This document shows, one piece after another, positions 26,515 through 34,521 of a DNA stretch of 64,000 nt (position 1 is the stretch's first letter; every line of letters begins with the position of its first letter). The stretch is from JANNNF01 sp040385825 (GTDB taxonomy: Bacteria > Pseudomonadota > Alphaproteobacteria > Rhodobacterales > Rhodobacteraceae). Position numbers and translations under genes: made by a program. The stretch lies in contig JAZKGQ010000009.1 of assembly GCA_040385825.1 (NCBI GenBank), positions 62,001 through 126,000 on the forward strand, in the 5' to 3' direction. Below the pieces are notes generated by a model that had not been told where the DNA came from, did no database searches, and was given only the letters and a program-made list of their open reading frames with translations.

Positions 26515-28002
26515 TCATTTTTTCTCGGCTGGCAGTTTCGACACCAGACGCAGGGACACCGACAGCCCCTCCAGTTGGTAATGCGGCCGCAGAAAGAATT
26601 TTGAACGGTAGTAGCCGGGGTTCGACTCGTCTTCCTCGATCACCACATCGGCGGCGGCCAGCGGCTTGCGCGCCTTTTCGGCCTCGCTGGAATGGGCGGC
26701 GGTGTAATCGACATATTGGTCGATCCACTTTTTCAGCCAGCGCTGCATCTCGTCGCGGCTTTTGTACGACCCGACCTTGTCGCGCACCATGCATTTCAGG
26801 TAATGCGCAAAGCGGCAGGTGGCGAACAGATAGGGCAGGCGCGCGGCCAGATTGGCATTGGCGGTGGCGTCGGGGTCGTCATATTCCGCCGGCTTGTGCA
26901 GCGACTGCGCGCCGATGAACGACGCCATGTCGGTGTTCTTGCGATGGATCAGCGGCATCAACCCGTTCTTGGCCAGTTCGGCCTCGCGCCGGTCGCCAAT
27001 GGCGATTTCGGTCGGGCATTTCATGTCCACCCCGCCATCGTCGGTGGGGAAGGTGTGGGTCGGCAGGTTCGACAGCGTGCCCCCCGATTCCACGCCACGG
27101 ATGCGCGAGCACCAGCCGTATTCCTTGAACGACCGGGTGATGTTGGTCGCCATGCCGTAAGCCGCGTTGGCCCAGGCGAAGTTTTCCGATTCCGCGTTGC
27201 CGGTGTTTTCCTCGAAGGCGAACTCCTCCACCGGGTCCGACTTGGCACCGTAAGGGCGGCGGGCCAAGAAGCGCGGCATCGCAAGGCCGACATATTTGCT
27301 GTCCTCGCTTTCACGCAGGCTTTTCCACGCCGCATATTCCGGCGTGTTCATGATCTTGGTCAGATCGCGCGGGTTCGACAGTTCCTGCCAGCTTTCAAAC
27401 TGCATCAGCGACGGGTCGGCGCCGGTGATGAAGGGCGCATGCGCCGCCGCCGCCACCTTGGCCATTTCCGCCAGCAATTCGACATCCGGGCCGGTGTGGT
27501 TGAAGTGGTAATCGCCCACCAGACAGCCATAAGGCTCGCCGCCCAGAACGTCGAACTCCTCGCCATACAGTTTCTTGAAGATCGGCGACTGGTCCCAGGC
27601 CGTGCCCTTGAATTTCTTCATGGTCTTGGCGAGATCCTTCTTGGAAATCGCCATCACCCGGATCTTCAGCATCTCGTCGGTTTCGGTGTTGTTGACCAGA
27701 TAGCTGAGGCCGCGCCACGCAGTTTCCAACTGCTGATAATCGGTGTGATGCAGGATCAGGTTGACCTGTTCGGACAGTTTCTTGTCGATCTCGGCGACCA
27801 TGGATTGCAGCGAATTGACCACATCGTCGGAAATCAGCGCGGTGTTGGCCAGCGCCTGCTGAGCCAGCGTCTTGACAGCGGTTTCGACGGCGGATTTCGC
27901 CTGTTCGGTGCGCGGGCGGAATTCCTTGGACAGCAGGCTGGCGAAATCACTGTCGGCAAAGCCTGTGGCACCGGCTTCGGCTTGTTTTGCTTCTTCGGCC
28001 AT
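26515..28002 (-). CDS. tssC: TssC (VipB), large sheath subunit
   Basis: 495 residues. Landmarks are DKKLSEQVNLILHHTDYQ, AWRGLSYLVNNTE, GEPYGCLVGDYHFNH, and the C-terminal GYYRSKFFLRPHYQLEGL. TssC with TssB forms the contractile sheath; its N-terminal helix is the ClpV target. The gene follows tssB after 3 bp, so the two subunits are made in step. It is complete by length and motifs. Confidence 0.96.
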   Translation of the reverse strand: MAEEAKQAEAGATGFADSDFASLLSKEFRPRTEQAKSAVETAVKTLAQQALANTALISDDVVNSLQSMVAEIDKKLSEQVNLILHHTDYQQLETAWRGLSYLVNNTETDEMLKIRVMAISKKDLAKTMKKFKGTAWDQSPIFKKLYGEEFDVLGGEPYGCLVGDYHFNHTGPDVELLAEMAKVAAAAHAPFITGADPSLMQFESWQELSNPRDLTKIMNTPEYAAWKSLRESEDSKYVGLAMPRFLARRPYGAKSDPVEEFAFEENTGNAESENFAWANAAYGMATNITRSFKEYGWCSRIRGVESGGTLSNLPTHTFPTDDGGVDMKCPTEIAIGDRREAELAKNGLMPLIHRKNTDMASFIGAQSLHKPAEYDDPDATANANLAARLPYLFATCRFAHYLKCMVRDKVGSYKSRDEMQRWLKKWIDQYVDYTAAHSSEAEKARKPLAAADVVIEEDESNPGYYRSKFFLRPHYQLEGLSVSLRLVSKLPAEKK

Positions 28003-28005
28003 GGA

Positions 28006-28512
28006 TCATGCCTCCCCTTCGGTTTCGGGCGCGGGGGCGGATGCCAGCGAGGCCAGCAACGCCGGGTCCGCCATCGCCTTGGCGATCAGTTCTTCGGCCC
28101 CCGGTTTGCCGTCCATGTAGGTGATCAGGTTGGACAGTTGATTGCGTGCCTCCAGCAGCGCCTTCAGCGGGCCGACCTGGCGGGCAATCGCGCCGGGGGT
28201 GAAATCGTCCATGCTTTCAAAGGTGATGTCGACCGACATGTTGCCTTCGCCGGTCAGGGTGTTGGGCACCTGAAACGCCACGCGGGGCTTCATCGCCTTC
28301 ATCCGGCTGTCGAAGTTGTCGATGTCGATTTCCAGAAACTTGCGGTCGGCGATGCCGGGCTGCGGCACCTCGGACTTGCCGGCAAGATCGGCCATCACGC
28401 CCATCACGAAGGGCAACTGGACCTTCTTTTCGGCACCGTAAAGCTCGACATCATATTCGATCTGGACGCGCGGCGCGCGGTTGCGCGCAATGAACTTCTG
28501 TGAACTGGCCAT
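28006..28512 (-). CDS. tssB: TssB (VipA), small sheath subunit
   Basis: 168 residues. The family start is seen (SSQKFIARNRAPRVQIEYDV) along with ELPFVMGVMADLAG-like and KFLEIDIDNFDSRM stretches, and a helical C-terminus ending in an acidic tail. It pairs with TssC in the sheath and its helix binds TagJ, whose gene is in the same array. It starts 61 bp downstream of the tssA stop. Confidence 0.96.
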   Translation of the reverse strand: MASSQKFIARNRAPRVQIEYDVELYGAEKKVQLPFVMGVMADLAGKSEVPQPGIADRKFLEIDIDNFDSRMKAMKPRVAFQVPNTLTGEGNMSVDITFESMDDFTPGAIARQVGPLKALLEARNQLSNLITYMDGKPGAEELIAKAMADPALLASLASAPAPETEGEA

Positions 28513-28573
28513 CCCTGTCTCCTTTTGTGCGATACATGTGCCATGCGCCCGTTACGCGGCGCAGGCGTCTTGG

Positions 28574-29593
28574 CTATTTCTTGACCTCTTCTGGGCCACT
28601 GATCGTCTTGACACTATCAACCCCGGCAGGGGCGATGTCCTTCATGATGGTCATGAAATCCGCCCCCACCAGCCGCCGTGCCCGGTGCAGCAGCAACGGC
28701 AGCGGGCTGGAAGGTTCAAACTTGCCGTAATAGTCGATGATGCGGTCCAGCGTCTGGCGCACATCGGCCGCCGAGGTAATGGCACCCGGAACCGTCACGG
28801 GGGCCGCGACGGCTGCGGTGGGCTGGGCGGGGTCCGCGTCCTGGGCCTGCATCTCGACCTCCGGTTCACCGATCGCTTCGGCCAGCACCTTGGCCGCGCG
28901 CCGCAGCAGGCGCAGCAGCGGGTCAAGGTTCGGCCCGTCCCCCGGAGTCTGCGCATCGAACACCGCGCCAATCGCTGCGGTGTCCGCCACCAGCGCGCGC
29001 ACGCTGGCCATGCGGGCCTTCAGCACTTCGGGCCTGGTGTCCATGAAGGCGGCGGCCAGCTTGGCCTTGTCGGGCACATTTGCCATCCCCGCCGGGGCCG
29101 GGGTTTCGCCATCGGCAATCGCCACATCCCGCAGGCCAAGGCGGCCAAAGGTCGGGCTGTCGGTCAGCGGGGCCAGCCGCAGCCGGCGCAGCATGTCGGC
29201 CCCGGCCAGCCCGGCCACCGCATTGATGCGCATGGTGGGATCGTTGTCGTCATCGGCATCCAGCAGCGGATGGCAACTGTCCCAGAACTGTTCCAGACAG
29301 GACCGCACATAGGCCAGCGGCCCGGCCAGCCCGTCATAGCCGCCAAGCGCCAGTTGCGCCTGCGCCAGCACCATCCCCACCCGCAGATCATGGCTGCGCG
29401 CCAGAACCGACAGGGCCTTTTCCGACACTTCCTTGAAATCGGGGTCTTCGCCGGGGATGATCTCCTTGCCGGCCTGACGTTCTTCCCTGGGTTGGGCCGC
29501 AAGCATCAGCGCGGTGAAATCCGGATCATACTCCAGATTCTCTCCGCTGGGGCCACCATCGGCCCGTTCGGTGGAATAGTCGTCCAGCCGCAT
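28574..29593 (-). CDS. tssA: TssA, T6SS assembly cap protein (ImpA-N type)
   Basis: 339 residues. The N-terminal ImpA domain (GENLEYDPDFTALM... with LRVGMVLAQAQLALGGYDGL) is followed by a variable linker and a short C-terminal part with the conserved SPLPLLLHRARRLVGADFM stretch. This is the short-TssA class. TssA binds the baseplate and then the growing sheath end. It is the first gene of the minus-strand array and diverges from the plus-strand secreted-protein/ExbB set. Confidence 0.93.
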   Translation of the reverse strand: MRLDDYSTERADGGPSGENLEYDPDFTALMLAAQPREERQAGKEIIPGEDPDFKEVSEKALSVLARSHDLRVGMVLAQAQLALGGYDGLAGPLAYVRSCLEQFWDSCHPLLDADDDNDPTMRINAVAGLAGADMLRRLRLAPLTDSPTFGRLGLRDVAIADGETPAPAGMANVPDKAKLAAAFMDTRPEVLKARMASVRALVADTAAIGAVFDAQTPGDGPNLDPLLRLLRRAAKVLAEAIGEPEVEMQAQDADPAQPTAAVAAPVTVPGAITSAADVRQTLDRIIDYYGKFEPSSPLPLLLHRARRLVGADFMTIMKDIAPAGVDSVKTISGPEEVKK

Positions 29594-29814
29594 GGTATCC
29601 CCAGATAAAATGATCCGTGTGAAACACAGTACTACTCGCGAATGACGCGACGTTAGCAGAAACTTTGCACAAATCTACTCCCTGAATCATCGGCTTTTGC
29701 AGGGGCTTGTCCGCCGTCACATTGCCCGCCATCCGCTGTCGCAAATGCCCGCTTGACCCATGCCGGTTGTTGGCCTTTGCTTTGCGTCAGGCGCAGTTCC
29801 GAAAGGCGTTCGTC
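29594..29814. promoter_or_regulatory. Divergent promoter region of the T6SS array
   Basis: This 221-bp gap lies between tssA (minus) and the first gene of the ExbB set (plus) and must hold both promoters. The part from about 29600 to 29690 is clearly less GC-rich than the genes. I could not pick convincing -35/-10 boxes or a sigma-54 site by eye, and no clear long palindrome is seen. Confidence 0.4.
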
Positions 29815-30246
29815 ATGAAGATCGTGCAAAGACTGGGGCTGGCCGTGGTGTTCTGCGGCATTTTCGGCGCAGGCGGTGCCGTGCAGGCCCAGACCGGCAA
29901 ACTGACGGTCGAGTTGAACAAGTTCGAGCCGGATGCCAGCGGCGGTTGCCGGGCCTTCTTTCTGTTCCGCAACCAGACCGGCCTGACCTTTGAAGGGTTC
30001 GAGATGTCGCTGGCGATTCTCGACACGTCGGGCGTGATCAGCCGGCTGCTGACGATCGATGCGGCCCCGCTTCCGGTGGCGCGCACCACGCTCAAGCTGT
30101 TCGAGATTCCCGAAACATCCTGCGACAGCATTTCAGAGATCCTGCTGCATGAACTGGCCGCCTGCCGCCCGCAGAACGCCGAGGAGATGGACTGCTTTCC
30201 GATTCTGGACCTGAGCAGCCGCACCTCGGCAAGACTGGTGCAATAG
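29815..30246 (+). CDS. Small secreted protein, unknown
   Basis: 143 residues, start fixed by a GAAAGG ribosome site and by the signal peptide (about 1-24, ending VQAQ). The mature part is a small beta-rich domain (GKLTVELNKFEP, GCRAFFLFRNQTGLTFEGFE, then LAILDTSG) with four cysteines, probably in disulfides. I recognise no family. There is no lipobox Cys after the signal, so it is not a TssJ-type lipoprotein. It ends 3 bp before the ExbB-like gene and looks like the first gene of that operon; a periplasmic or surface partner of the ExbB/ExbD complex is a reasonable guess. Confidence 0.7.
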   Translation: MKIVQRLGLAVVFCGIFGAGGAVQAQTGKLTVELNKFEPDASGGCRAFFLFRNQTGLTFEGFEMSLAILDTSGVISRLLTIDAAPLPVARTTLKLFEIPETSCDSISEILLHELAACRPQNAEEMDCFPILDLSSRTSARLVQ

Positions 30247-30249
30247 GCC

Positions 30250-30867
30250 ATGACCGATGCCGCCTCTCTGCTGCGTTCCGGCGGGCCGATTGTCTGGCAG
30301 CTGCTGGTGCTGTCGGTGCTGTCGCTGGCGGTGATTGTGACCCGCATCATGCAGTTGCGCGGCGTGCTGTCGGGGGCAGCGGCGCGGTCGGCGGCGATCG
30401 GGCTGTGGGCCAGCGGCGACCGGGCCGCCGCCATCGCCGCCTTGCCCGCCCGCGCGCCTGCCGACCGGGTGCTGAAGGCCGCGATGGAGGCGGTGAACGC
30501 GGGCGGGCGGCGCGCGGCGGTGGAACCCGATCTGGAATGGCGCGGGAACGAGGAGGTGACGCGCATGTCCCGCCACATCCGCCTGCTGGAACTGATCGCC
30601 ATGGTTGCGCCCTTGCTGGGGTTGCTGGGCACCGTGCTGGGCATGATTTCGGCCTTTCAAAGCCTTGCCGCCGCCGAAGGGGCGGCCAATGCCTCGCTGC
30701 TGGCGGGCGGCATATGGGAGGCGTTGTTGACCACCGCCGCCGGGCTGATGGTCGCCATTCCTGCGGCCATCGCGGCGGGGTTGCTGGCTGAACGGGTGGA
30801 CCGGGCGGCCCAGATGATCGAGGCCGCCGTGGGGCAGTTCTTTGCGGCGGATGACGCGCGCCGGTAG
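30250..30867 (+). CDS. MotA/TolQ/ExbB-family proton channel protein
   Basis: 205 residues with three membrane segments: about 14-36, 116-140 and 158-182. The second and third segments carry the family features (MVAPLLGLLGTVLGMISAFQ and LLTTAAGLMVAIPA), with the conserved Thr residues of the proton path. These proteins form a pentamer around two ExbD/TolR helices and turn proton flow into motion in the periplasm. The two genes that follow encode such partners. It belongs with them and not with a classical iron receptor; no TonB-dependent receptor gene is nearby. Confidence 0.88.
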   Translation: MTDAASLLRSGGPIVWQLLVLSVLSLAVIVTRIMQLRGVLSGAAARSAAIGLWASGDRAAAIAALPARAPADRVLKAAMEAVNAGGRRAAVEPDLEWRGNEEVTRMSRHIRLLELIAMVAPLLGLLGTVLGMISAFQSLAAAEGAANASLLAGGIWEALLTTAAGLMVAIPAAIAAGLLAERVDRAAQMIEAAVGQFFAADDARR

Positions 30868-30888
30868 CGCGCAGCAAAGGGGGGGGCG

Positions 30889-31323
30889 ATGCGGATAAGG
30901 CGGTCAAACACCCGGACGGCGCAGATCTCGCTGGTGTCGATGATCGACGTGCTGATGATCTTGCTGATCTTCTTCATGGTCACGTCGACCTATCTGAACC
31001 TTGGCATGATCCCGATGGCCGAACAGCGCGATGACCCGGCCCCGCAGACCGTGGCCCCGCAGTCTGTGGCCCCGGCCCCGTCGGGGGGCACCCTGCTGAT
31101 CCGGCTCGGGCCGGACGGGGTGGCGCGGGTGCGGGGTCAGCCGCAGACGCCGCAGGCTCTGACCGCACTGTTTGCGGCGCATCTGGCGACGTCCCCTGCC
31201 GCCCCGGTGATGGTGCTGCCCTCGGGCAATGCCAGCGCGCAGTCGCTGGTCACGGTGCTGGATCTGGCCACACTGTCCGGCGTGCAGACCCTGCGCATCC
31301 TGCGGCTGGAGGCCCGGCCATGA
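30889..31323 (+). CDS. ExbD/TolR-family protein (first)
   Basis: 144 residues. A short cytoplasmic N-terminus, one membrane helix with the essential Asp (SMIDVLMILLIFFMV), an Ala/Pro linker, and a small periplasmic domain. A strong AAAGGGG ribosome site precedes the ATG. It overlaps the next ExbD-like gene by four bases. ExbD helices sit inside the ExbB pentamer; having two different ExbD genes in a row suggests that the pair in the pore is a heterodimer, which is inference. Confidence 0.87.
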   Translation: MRIRRSNTRTAQISLVSMIDVLMILLIFFMVTSTYLNLGMIPMAEQRDDPAPQTVAPQSVAPAPSGGTLLIRLGPDGVARVRGQPQTPQALTALFAAHLATSPAAPVMVLPSGNASAQSLVTVLDLATLSGVQTLRILRLEARP

Positions 31324-31727
31324 GGCTGACGCGGCCCGCGCGGCGCAGCCACCCCGAAACCATCGTCGCCCTGATCGACGTGGTGTTCTTCCTGCTGGTG
31401 TTCTTCATGCTGATCGGCCGGATGGATGCGACCGCCCCCTTCGTCGTCACCCCGCCCGTCGCCAGCACCGCCAGCGAAATGCCGGGCGGCGGGGCCACGG
31501 TTTCGGTCAGCGCCGCCGGCGATCTGGCGCTGAATGGCACGGTGATGGAGGCGGGGGCGCTGCGCGACGGGCTGGCCCGCCTGCTGGCCGCGACCCCCGG
31601 TCTGCTGGTGCGGATCAACGCACATCAGCAGGCCGAACTGCGCCGGATCCTGCCGCTGGTGGCCCAGATTGACGGCATGGGCGCGCGCGATGTGGTGCTG
31701 GTCGTGACGCCAGCGGAGGGCGGCTGA
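31320..31727 (+). CDS. ExbD/TolR-family protein (second)
   Basis: 135 residues, same plan as the gene before it: membrane helix with Asp (ALIDVVFFLLVFFMLIG) then a periplasmic domain with a terminal DVVLVV strand. It differs enough from the first ExbD to be a separate type rather than a recent copy. The ATG overlaps the previous stop (ATGA), and its own stop TGA abuts the ATG of the next gene, so all are translated together. Confidence 0.87.
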   Translation: MRLTRPARRSHPETIVALIDVVFFLLVFFMLIGRMDATAPFVVTPPVASTASEMPGGGATVSVSAAGDLALNGTVMEAGALRDGLARLLAATPGLLVRINAHQQAELRRILPLVAQIDGMGARDVVLVVTPAEGG

Positions 31728-33005
31728 ATGCGGCGGGTCTGGCCCTTGGCCATCGCGGTGTCGGTCGGCACCCATGGCGCGCTGCTGGCAGGGGTGGCGC
31801 TGCAATGGGGGGCGCAGGATTTTGCCCCGCAGGCCCGCCCCGAAGCCCGCCTGAACATCACCGATCAGCCGGTGACCGCCAGCACGGCGAAACCCGCCGC
31901 GCTCGCCCCCGAAGCCGCCAATGCGGCGTCGCCGAAAGGGGCGGTCGTCGGCGATGCGGCCATTCCGCAATCCATCGCCACGCCGCTGCTGCCACAGGCG
32001 ACCGTCGCCCGCCCGGTGGCGGTGCCGCCTGCGACCCCGGCTGCGGCCTTGCCCGCCGATCTTGCTGCCGCCGTGCCAAGCCCCGGCACGCCGCTGCCCG
32101 CCGCCGCCCTGAACGCCGCCGCCGCTGCCCCGGCCGCCGTCACGGGCCAGCCCGCCCCTTCCCTTGCCGCGCAAGGCGAACGTGGCACCGCGTCACTGGC
32201 CTGGACCGGGGGCGATGCGGCCTTGGATCCGGTGTCGCTTGCGGCCATTCAGGCCTTCATGCAGCCGGGCGATCTGGCAACCTCTGGCACCAACGCGGGC
32301 CAGGTGCGCGACGGTATTGCCGCCACGCTGGCCGCCGTGCCCTGTGCGCGGCTGCAAACCAGCTTTGATCCCGAAACCGGCAGTCTTGACCTGCGCGGCC
32401 ACCTGCCCGAAGACGGCCTGCGCGCCCCGGTTCTGGCAGCGCTGCAAGCACAGGTCGGCAGCGGCATTCCGGTGACGGACCGGCTGCGCCTGCTGCCGCG
32501 CCCGCAATGTCAGGCGCTGACGGCCATTGCCGATGTGGGGCTTGCACAATCGACCGAACAGGACACCAACCCCCGCGTCGTCGGGGCCGATACTTTCGTG
32601 CGCGATTACAGCCTGACGGCGGGGCAGCGGCTGGTGTTCGACATGACGGCCCCCGATTATCCGGCGGTGATCTATGTGGATTACTTCGATGCGGCGGGGT
32701 CGGTGCTGCACATGCAGCCGAATGATCAGGTGCCTGCGGTGCTGTCGCCTGCCAAAAGCACGCTGGCCGTGGGGCAGGATGCGCCGGGCGTGCCTGCGCT
32801 GCAACTGATCGTGGGGCCGCCTTACGGGCAGGAAATCGCGGTGGCCTTTGCGGCATCAGTGCCGCTGTACGCCGGGGTGCGCCCGACGGTGGAACCTGCC
32901 GCACCTTACCTCGAGTTCCTGAAACAGGCGGTGGCGCAGGCGCGGGCGAACACGCCGGACTTCAAGGGCGAGTGGGTGTATTTCTTTGTCACCACGGCGC
33001 CCTGA
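31728..33005 (+). CDS. TonB-like anchored periplasmic protein with DUF4384-like end
   Basis: 425 residues. A single N-terminal membrane helix (5-24) and a long Ala/Pro linker (about 30-150) recall TonB, but the usual TonB C-terminal domain is absent. Instead there is a domain with two cysteines (C206 and C261) and then a DUF4384-like domain (about 288-400; VLHMQPND, then VPLYAGVRPTVEP). The same two parts form the outer half of the kinase at 4231-6390 (C493/C552; VFHLLPN, TPIFDALRPTTES). It is the last gene of the ExbB/ExbD set and is probably its energy-driven partner in the periplasm. That role is inference. Confidence 0.7.
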   Translation: MRRVWPLAIAVSVGTHGALLAGVALQWGAQDFAPQARPEARLNITDQPVTASTAKPAALAPEAANAASPKGAVVGDAAIPQSIATPLLPQATVARPVAVPPATPAAALPADLAAAVPSPGTPLPAAALNAAAAAPAAVTGQPAPSLAAQGERGTASLAWTGGDAALDPVSLAAIQAFMQPGDLATSGTNAGQVRDGIAATLAAVPCARLQTSFDPETGSLDLRGHLPEDGLRAPVLAALQAQVGSGIPVTDRLRLLPRPQCQALTAIADVGLAQSTEQDTNPRVVGADTFVRDYSLTAGQRLVFDMTAPDYPAVIYVDYFDAAGSVLHMQPNDQVPAVLSPAKSTLAVGQDAPGVPALQLIVGPPYGQEIAVAFAASVPLYAGVRPTVEPAAPYLEFLKQAVAQARANTPDFKGEWVYFFVTTAP

Positions 33006-33009
33006 ACCG

Positions 33010-34521
33010 CTATTTGCAGCCGCCCTTCGCCCAGACCCGCAGCGCCCGCTTGAACGACCCGCCATAAGGATGCGGTTTGGTCAGCGCGCGTTCGCCCGAC
33101 TGGCTGACATAGGTCTTGCCCTGATCGCACAGCGCCTCTTTGGTCCAGGCATGGCAGTTGGCGCAGGTCTGGCCCTTCCACATTTCCTCGGGGATGCCTT
33201 CGATGGGCGCAAACAGCGGCGATCCCTTGGCCAGTTCCTCGATGGTCAGCCCCGCCACGCCCGCGCCCCCCGTAGTCAGCGGGGTGGCAAAGGTCAGCGT
33301 GTCGGGTTCGTCCACCACCGCCCCGCCCTCGGGCGTTTCGGCCGCCACCGGGGCTGCCTCTGGCGCAGGGGCAGGGGGATTGGCCGCAAGCATGGTCAGC
33401 TCGAACGCCGCAAGTTCGGCATAGGTGCCGTTGGGGAAGGCCGCCAGATAAGCCTCGTAATCCGCCGCAGCGCCGCTGGTGCGGGCGACCTCGATCAACT
33501 CGGCCTCGCGCGGGTCGGCGGGGGGGGCGGCAGGGACGGGGGAAGGGACGGGGGCGGGGGCGGCCCGCGTCACCGGCGCTGCCGTCGCGGGGCCGGGTTC
33601 CAGCACGCTGTTCATCGCCAGGGTCAGCGCGGCACGGGCGTCTTCGGCATAGGTGCTGTCGGGGTAGGCGCGCAGGAAAAGCATGATCTGCACCGGGTCA
33701 TTGGTGGCCTTGACCGAGTCCCACAACTGCCGCGCGGCCATATCGGCGGCCGATTCCACCTGTGCGGGCTGAAACACGAAGGGCGCAGTCAGCGACGAGG
33801 TATCCCACGGGGTCTGCTGCCCGCCGGTTTCGGCCAGCACCTTGACCCGCACCTGTTTGAACACCTGCTCGATCGGAAGGCCCGGCACCAGGACTTCGGT
33901 GGCAAGGGCTGCGGTAAACGGGCTGTTCGAGGTCAGCCCGTCCAGCGCCACGGCCCCCGGTGCGGTGGCATAGGCCAGAAAGGTGCCGGTCGGGGCCTTC
34001 ATTTCGGCCAGGCCGTTGTCGTCCATGTCGGGAATGTCGACGAACGGGTTGTTGCGGCAGGCGTCAAGGATGAAGATGTTGGTCTTGTTGCGCGCCGAGC
34101 CCATCTGGCGCAGCACGGTATCGGCCGGGATCGCCACCAGCCCCAGATCGGCGGCATCGGTCAGGGCGGCATCCACCGGCAGCAGATAATTCGCCCCAAA
34201 GGATTGCACCCCATGCCCGGCATAAAAGAACAGCCCGGTCGCATCGGGCCCGGCGGCCCGCAGATCGCGGCCGAACCGGGCGATGCCCTGATTGAGCGTC
34301 GCCTGATCGGCATTGGTCAGCAGGGTCACGCTGAACCCCGCCGCCTCCACCGCCTTGGCAATCAGCGCCGCATCCCGTGTCGGATTGTCCAGTTGCGCCA
34401 CCGCCGTATAGGCCCCGTTGCCCACGATCAGCGCGATCCGGGGTTCCGCCATGGCCAGCGACGGCAGCAGGGCCAGCCACATCAGGGCCAACAGACGCCC
34501 GACAAAACCACGATCAGCCAT
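33010..34521 (-). CDS. Secreted caspase-like protein (C14) with CXXCH motif
   Basis: 503 residues. The start at 34521 gives a signal peptide (about 1-25, ending AMA). The caspase p20 domain (about 26-260) has His103 in FYAGHG and Cys155 in LDACRNNPF. A long Ala/Pro linker region follows. Near the C-terminus lies CANCH (453-457), a c-type haem-binding signature, with further cysteines at 465 and 502. In a periplasmic protein this could bind haem c, or the cysteines could bind zinc or form disulfides. It lacks the Sel1 repeats of the caspase at 1027-2511. It overlaps the YceI-OmpA gene by 8 bp and is convergent (4-bp gap) with the TonB-like gene. Confidence 0.85.
   Translation of the reverse strand: MADRGFVGRLLALMWLALLPSLAMAEPRIALIVGNGAYTAVAQLDNPTRDAALIAKAVEAAGFSVTLLTNADQATLNQGIARFGRDLRAAGPDATGLFFYAGHGVQSFGANYLLPVDAALTDAADLGLVAIPADTVLRQMGSARNKTNIFILDACRNNPFVDIPDMDDNGLAEMKAPTGTFLAYATAPGAVALDGLTSNSPFTAALATEVLVPGLPIEQVFKQVRVKVLAETGGQQTPWDTSSLTAPFVFQPAQVESAADMAARQLWDSVKATNDPVQIMLFLRAYPDSTYAEDARAALTLAMNSVLEPGPATAAPVTRAAPAPVPSPVPAAPPADPREAELIEVARTSGAAADYEAYLAAFPNGTYAELAAFELTMLAANPPAPAPEAAPVAAETPEGGAVVDEPDTLTFATPLTTGGAGVAGLTIEELAKGSPLFAPIEGIPEEMWKGQTCANCHAWTKEALCDQGKTYVSQSGERALTKPHPYGGSFKRALRVWAKGGCK

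Noticed and set aside
29815..30246. The small secreted protein as the missing TssJ.
   Set aside because: There is no lipobox Cys after the signal peptide, and it is on the opposite strand in the ExbB operon.
30250..33005. The ExbB/ExbD set as a flagellar stator or a Tol-Pal operon.
   Set aside because: No MotB-type OmpA domain in the ExbD-like proteins, and no tolB, pal or ybgF nearby.
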